Source: CBDCWQ01 sp965223435 (lineage in GTDB: Bacteria > Myxococcota > Kuafuiibacteriia > Kuafuiibacteriales > Kuafuiibacteriaceae). Taken from it: a DNA stretch of 64,000 nucleotides. The translations under genes and the position numbers were made by a program. The DNA is taken from assembly GCA_965223435.1 (NCBI GenBank), contig CBDCWQ010000022.1:372001-436000 (forward strand). Reading direction: 5' to 3'. Under the pieces are notes generated by a model that was not told the DNA's origin, made no database searches, and saw only the letters and a program-made list of their open reading frames with translations. The number at the start of each line of letters is the position of its first letter. Position 1 is the stretch's first letter. Of the stretch, positions 62,501-64,000 are shown piece by piece.

Positions 62501-64000
62501 ACAAGTTTCCCCTTTGGGGCCGGGTCATCGCGTACTGAGGCATGAAGATGAGTGGCTTCGTGCTCTCTTGTCAACGGTGCAGTCCGTTACAACCGAAGCG
62601 GGCGAAAATTTTGTCCTGTTTCCCTACGCCGTAGACTCCGAGACCGGAGAACCTCTGGGAGACTACTATCCACTCAGTGCCCAACTCTGGGCTCTGTATG
62701 CTTTGGCGAAGCTCCACTCCGATGGGGTCTACCGGAAACGCACCAGAGATGCGCTCGTGGCCGATGTATTTTGGGCCGTCACAGAGCTATACGGCCGTGA
62801 CCGATTGCGCCCCTTGCTGAGTGCGGTCGGCAACCCGATACCCATCGCCCAAATCTTTGACGACGGTGTAAACGTCCTGACGAGCGCCCCTGAAAGTACA
62901 TTGATCAGCACAGTTTTACGCCCAGTTCGGCCGTTTTTTGCGCTTGAGGACCACCTGGTCTGCGATTTCGCAGTCCGGGAGCTGAGCCGAACCTTTGGCG
63001 GCGACCACGGACTCGGAAACCGCTGCGAGCGCGCGATAGAAGAACACTTCTGGGATTCAAGCGATCGTGGCCACCCGATAGCTTACTTGCGCCTTCAGGA
63101 AGACGGAAGCCTGAAGCCCCCTAAAGAGGGCGCCGATCCATCGAAGAGCGCGGCTCTGTATCACTTGTTTGCTCGAAACCAGCTTTCGGAGACGATGGAG
63201 GCACGCTCGGGTCGTTCACTTGAACTTTTGGCGAACTACGCGGACGGTCCCCACGCGCAACGATCTTTGGGCAACTTTTCAGCTTTCGCGGACAGCCCTC
63301 TTCTCGGCGCCCTTTCATTGCGAGCGGGAACTCATTACGACCCCAGACTGGACGCGCTCGCGTGGAACGAAGCCAAACGCCTGCTACAAACGCGGCCCCT
63401 AGGCGCCGGCGAACTCGCAGGATTGCAGCTTCTCGAATTGCCAGAGGCCCTCTTGAATTATGATTATCGCGGGCCCCTCGTGATGGCCTTGGGCAGGTCC
63501 GCATTCAGGCCCGAGTTCGATTTCGCCGAATTCGCGAGAACGCCTTCGCGGACGGAGGTATGGAACCGACTCCGGCTCCACTATTTTGATGCCTTCGGAG
63601 CCCTCCTTATGTCAGATGTCCGGCCCCATGCGTTCGACATACTCCTTCGACGTATGGTCCAGCTCCGATTTGTCTGGGATCAGGTTCGTTCGTTTGTGCC
63701 GCCAGCCCAATGGCCACGGCGCTTCTTAGAACAAGGCTATGAATCGCGGCTTACGGCCCACCTTGAAGAGCTCAAAGGTTTGTGCCAAGGCTTTGTCTTT
63801 CTTGATGGTGACGAACTTTCGGAGCAGTTTCTTGGTCTTCCGTGCACACACGCAGTGCAGGCACTCGAAAAACGGATAAAAGGGCGCACCAAAGATTCAG
63901 ATATTCGTAAACTCGCATTGGGTGCCGACGCTCGAGCCGATGCTGCAGAATTTGTCAGGTGGGCGCAACTCGTGAGCCTGCAGCCAGCAGTCATTTCCTA
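59436..64000 (+). CDS. Large exported helical-barrel protein, paralogue of 1235-7297, cut by window edge
   Basis: Open without a stop to base 64000, at least ~1520 residues, C-terminus outside the window. The GTG at 59436 (after AAGAGGAT) is a possible start; an ATG at 59358 is the alternative. A hydrophobic segment (WPWFLVLLFGLSLGC) looks like a lipoprotein signal with Cys40. Residues ~55-170 contain the 'GWVLV ... YWIYVF' module. Residues ~255-695 carry the motifs ERVWTYTQGIALAQYA, GWPFSWNTYEDDWADARL, DILDAIGYDSW, VVTEHNLDVLSVLNHA, TAIDNCTWLTLSV and HLEATAGLI, closely matching the giant left-end protein. The remaining ~820 residues are helix-rich and unassigned. Probably a glycan-active or glycan-binding envelope protein; the enzyme class is not established. 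Confidence 0.82.
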   Translation, partial: MACAANTASSEIRTCIHRWPRVICGWPWFLVLLFGLSLGCDTSKLRSGEGNEHQRGQRVFGLNEGWVLVSGSDAGDFTESIPGHRWQAFDAKHTTKLVRGDVSALEQSTRVLAPDTHYWIYVFPDDNRSKATPQLPASVGQLVLEGAQLVYSTQEANIPDRPDARVYTWDIHTQAAVERALHTLSEGEPYWVLTVTEPPQARSLPAAPSSDEITAADAQTNYANAGNLRESLYDPRSGAQREYAGDPSNQDSAHLSKFERVWTYTQGIALAQYARQDDGRAAVMANFLCEHAVSDVDDQGKKTILGWPFSWNTYEDDWADARLVTGANAWAIHGLGSYIVSSAFRHRPSEEKRPILDCYLAALRGLRPHRRAGLMTAGYTTLGLQNATQPSRLSLESDSTVEWSYYDILDAIGYDSWNADATPPTVRRLRRTSAHEPSVIGKKTLDADVFRRLRERVKANNVVTEHNLDVLSVLNHAISHWPVLSAGMSTEDQRLIQELAAWRDHLHTTIFDKLWDPTQGRFITGGHFVDGVFEANAVTAIDNCTWLTLSVEHQGLGDNDTEKLAQCLEYTLDRFVKELWVDSERYWGAFYFPNSFSDPYVNRSDAQEELYHLEATAGLILALWKFADAHKGHDQAAELRAHGQTLFWHMNRFVRDHGFPYSSRRIQDLMTELQSSTAAIWFVDTHDYYLHEPLDPDRPLLDYHIETDFEAARAHIHQSWEALRARAHGFENSNGIEAILGERDAHGLRGPSYGFVDSTGAAQNLRVRLYLIEDGKERLATNIIRSVPGAPPPPVTEITDSPLNRAWIEVYARAEKRPPDDLRALINPFGIFDEIHFEFHGHVIIPENVNSHRVMLSAFIDGEEWFIAEPDIEENGTFRFSYREGDAGYPHPKAYRAELLIPSVMMLDTEPVARLIDSDGQVVAVSMPPTVKLTASMSKISRAFPPNWGVAAHAWAFHGRHGGQHRIEVVDVSGAVPKSVASLHENDLPSGFVVSRTIGTGSQQRSVTLIEDQALAILAASKQVSPLGPGHRVLRHEDEWLRALLSTVQSVTTEAGENFVLFPYAVDSETGEPLGDYYPLSAQLWALYALAKLHSDGVYRKRTRDALVADVFWAVTELYGRDRLRPLLSAVGNPIPIAQIFDDGVNVLTSAPESTLISTVLRPVRPFFALEDHLVCDFAVRELSRTFGGDHGLGNRCERAIEEHFWDSSDRGHPIAYLRLQEDGSLKPPKEGADPSKSAALYHLFARNQLSETMEARSGRSLELLANYADGPHAQRSLGNFSAFADSPLLGALSLRAGTHYDPRLDALAWNEAKRLLQTRPLGAGELAGLQLLELPEALLNYDYRGPLVMALGRSAFRPEFDFAEFARTPSRTEVWNRLRLHYFDAFGALLMSDVRPHAFDILLRRMVQLRFVWDQVRSFVPPAQWPRRFLEQGYESRLTAHLEELKGLCQGFVFLDGDELSEQFLGLPCTHAVQALEKRIKGRTKDSDIRKLALGADARADAAEFVRWAQLVSLQPAVIS

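Noticed and set aside
1..64000. tRNA, rRNA and riboswitch search by eye
   Set aside because: No cloverleaf-compatible TTCGA stem set or rRNA-like stretch was found in the intergenic regions; matches to GGTTCGAA-like words fall inside coding sequence.

Overview
This 64 kb window looks like chromosomal DNA of a high-GC, Gram-negative, predatory or social type bacterium, most likely Myxococcota or the related Bradymonadia group. The grounds are many very large secreted lipoproteins (kelch, LRR/EGF, RTX, LamG), a Myxococcus-type Cys-rich repeat, three Ser/Thr protein kinases, PEGA and AgmX-like C-terminal domains, and an ECF sigma factor with a membrane partner. This is inferred from gene content; there is no rRNA or other marker in the window.

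Left end (1-8704, minus strand): the 3'-truncated gene of a secreted Ig/FN3-like protein, a 2020-aa secreted protein with sialidase-type Asp-box repeats plus an alpha-helical barrel-like region, and an endonuclease/exonuclease/phosphatase enzyme.

Biosynthetic cluster (9018-20005, plus strand): five tightly packed genes for a fatty-acyl-AMP ligase, a cyclopropane-synthase-like methyltransferase, a free acyl carrier protein, a diiron acyl-ACP desaturase, and a 2367-residue polyketide synthase (KS-AT-ACP-KR-DH) ending in a PLP-dependent alpha-oxoamine synthase domain. Read together, a fatty acid would be activated onto an ACP, desaturated and methylated or cyclopropanated, extended once or a few times with malonyl-CoA, reduced and dehydrated, and released by decarboxylative condensation with an amino acid. 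The product would be a sphingoid-like lipid amino-ketone. This is the best candidate for an undescribed system.

Debris zone (20006-22035): half an aquaporin gene abutting an IS91-type transposase remnant, an inverted repeat and a degraded SpvB/Rhs-like toxin fragment.

Surface-protein and signalling zone (22036-46574): an LRR(L-domain)/EGF lipoprotein and a 12-repeat kelch lipoprotein on minus. On plus there is a run of TolB/PEGA protein, membrane Ser/Thr kinase, ECF sigma factor, putative anti-sigma protein, transglutaminase-TPR protein and thioredoxin-like lipoprotein. Then come a decayed VOC gene, an LRR/LamG lipoprotein, an RTX lipoprotein with three 393-bp tandem units, and a divergent pair of Ser/Thr kinases.

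Housekeeping block (46639-54967, plus): zwf-opcA-pgl-gnd, the whole oxidative pentose phosphate branch with translational coupling, then a DoxX-like membrane protein, a TldD-type metalloprotease and an Rv2578c/PA0069-type radical SAM protein.

Right end (54813-64000): a segment bounded by 92-bp direct repeats that holds a small secreted protein and a NodB-type deacetylase lipoprotein with disintegrin-like Cys repeats. It is followed by a large open frame running off the window, whose central part is clearly paralogous to the 2020-aa protein at the left end. No tRNA, rRNA or CRISPR array was found.
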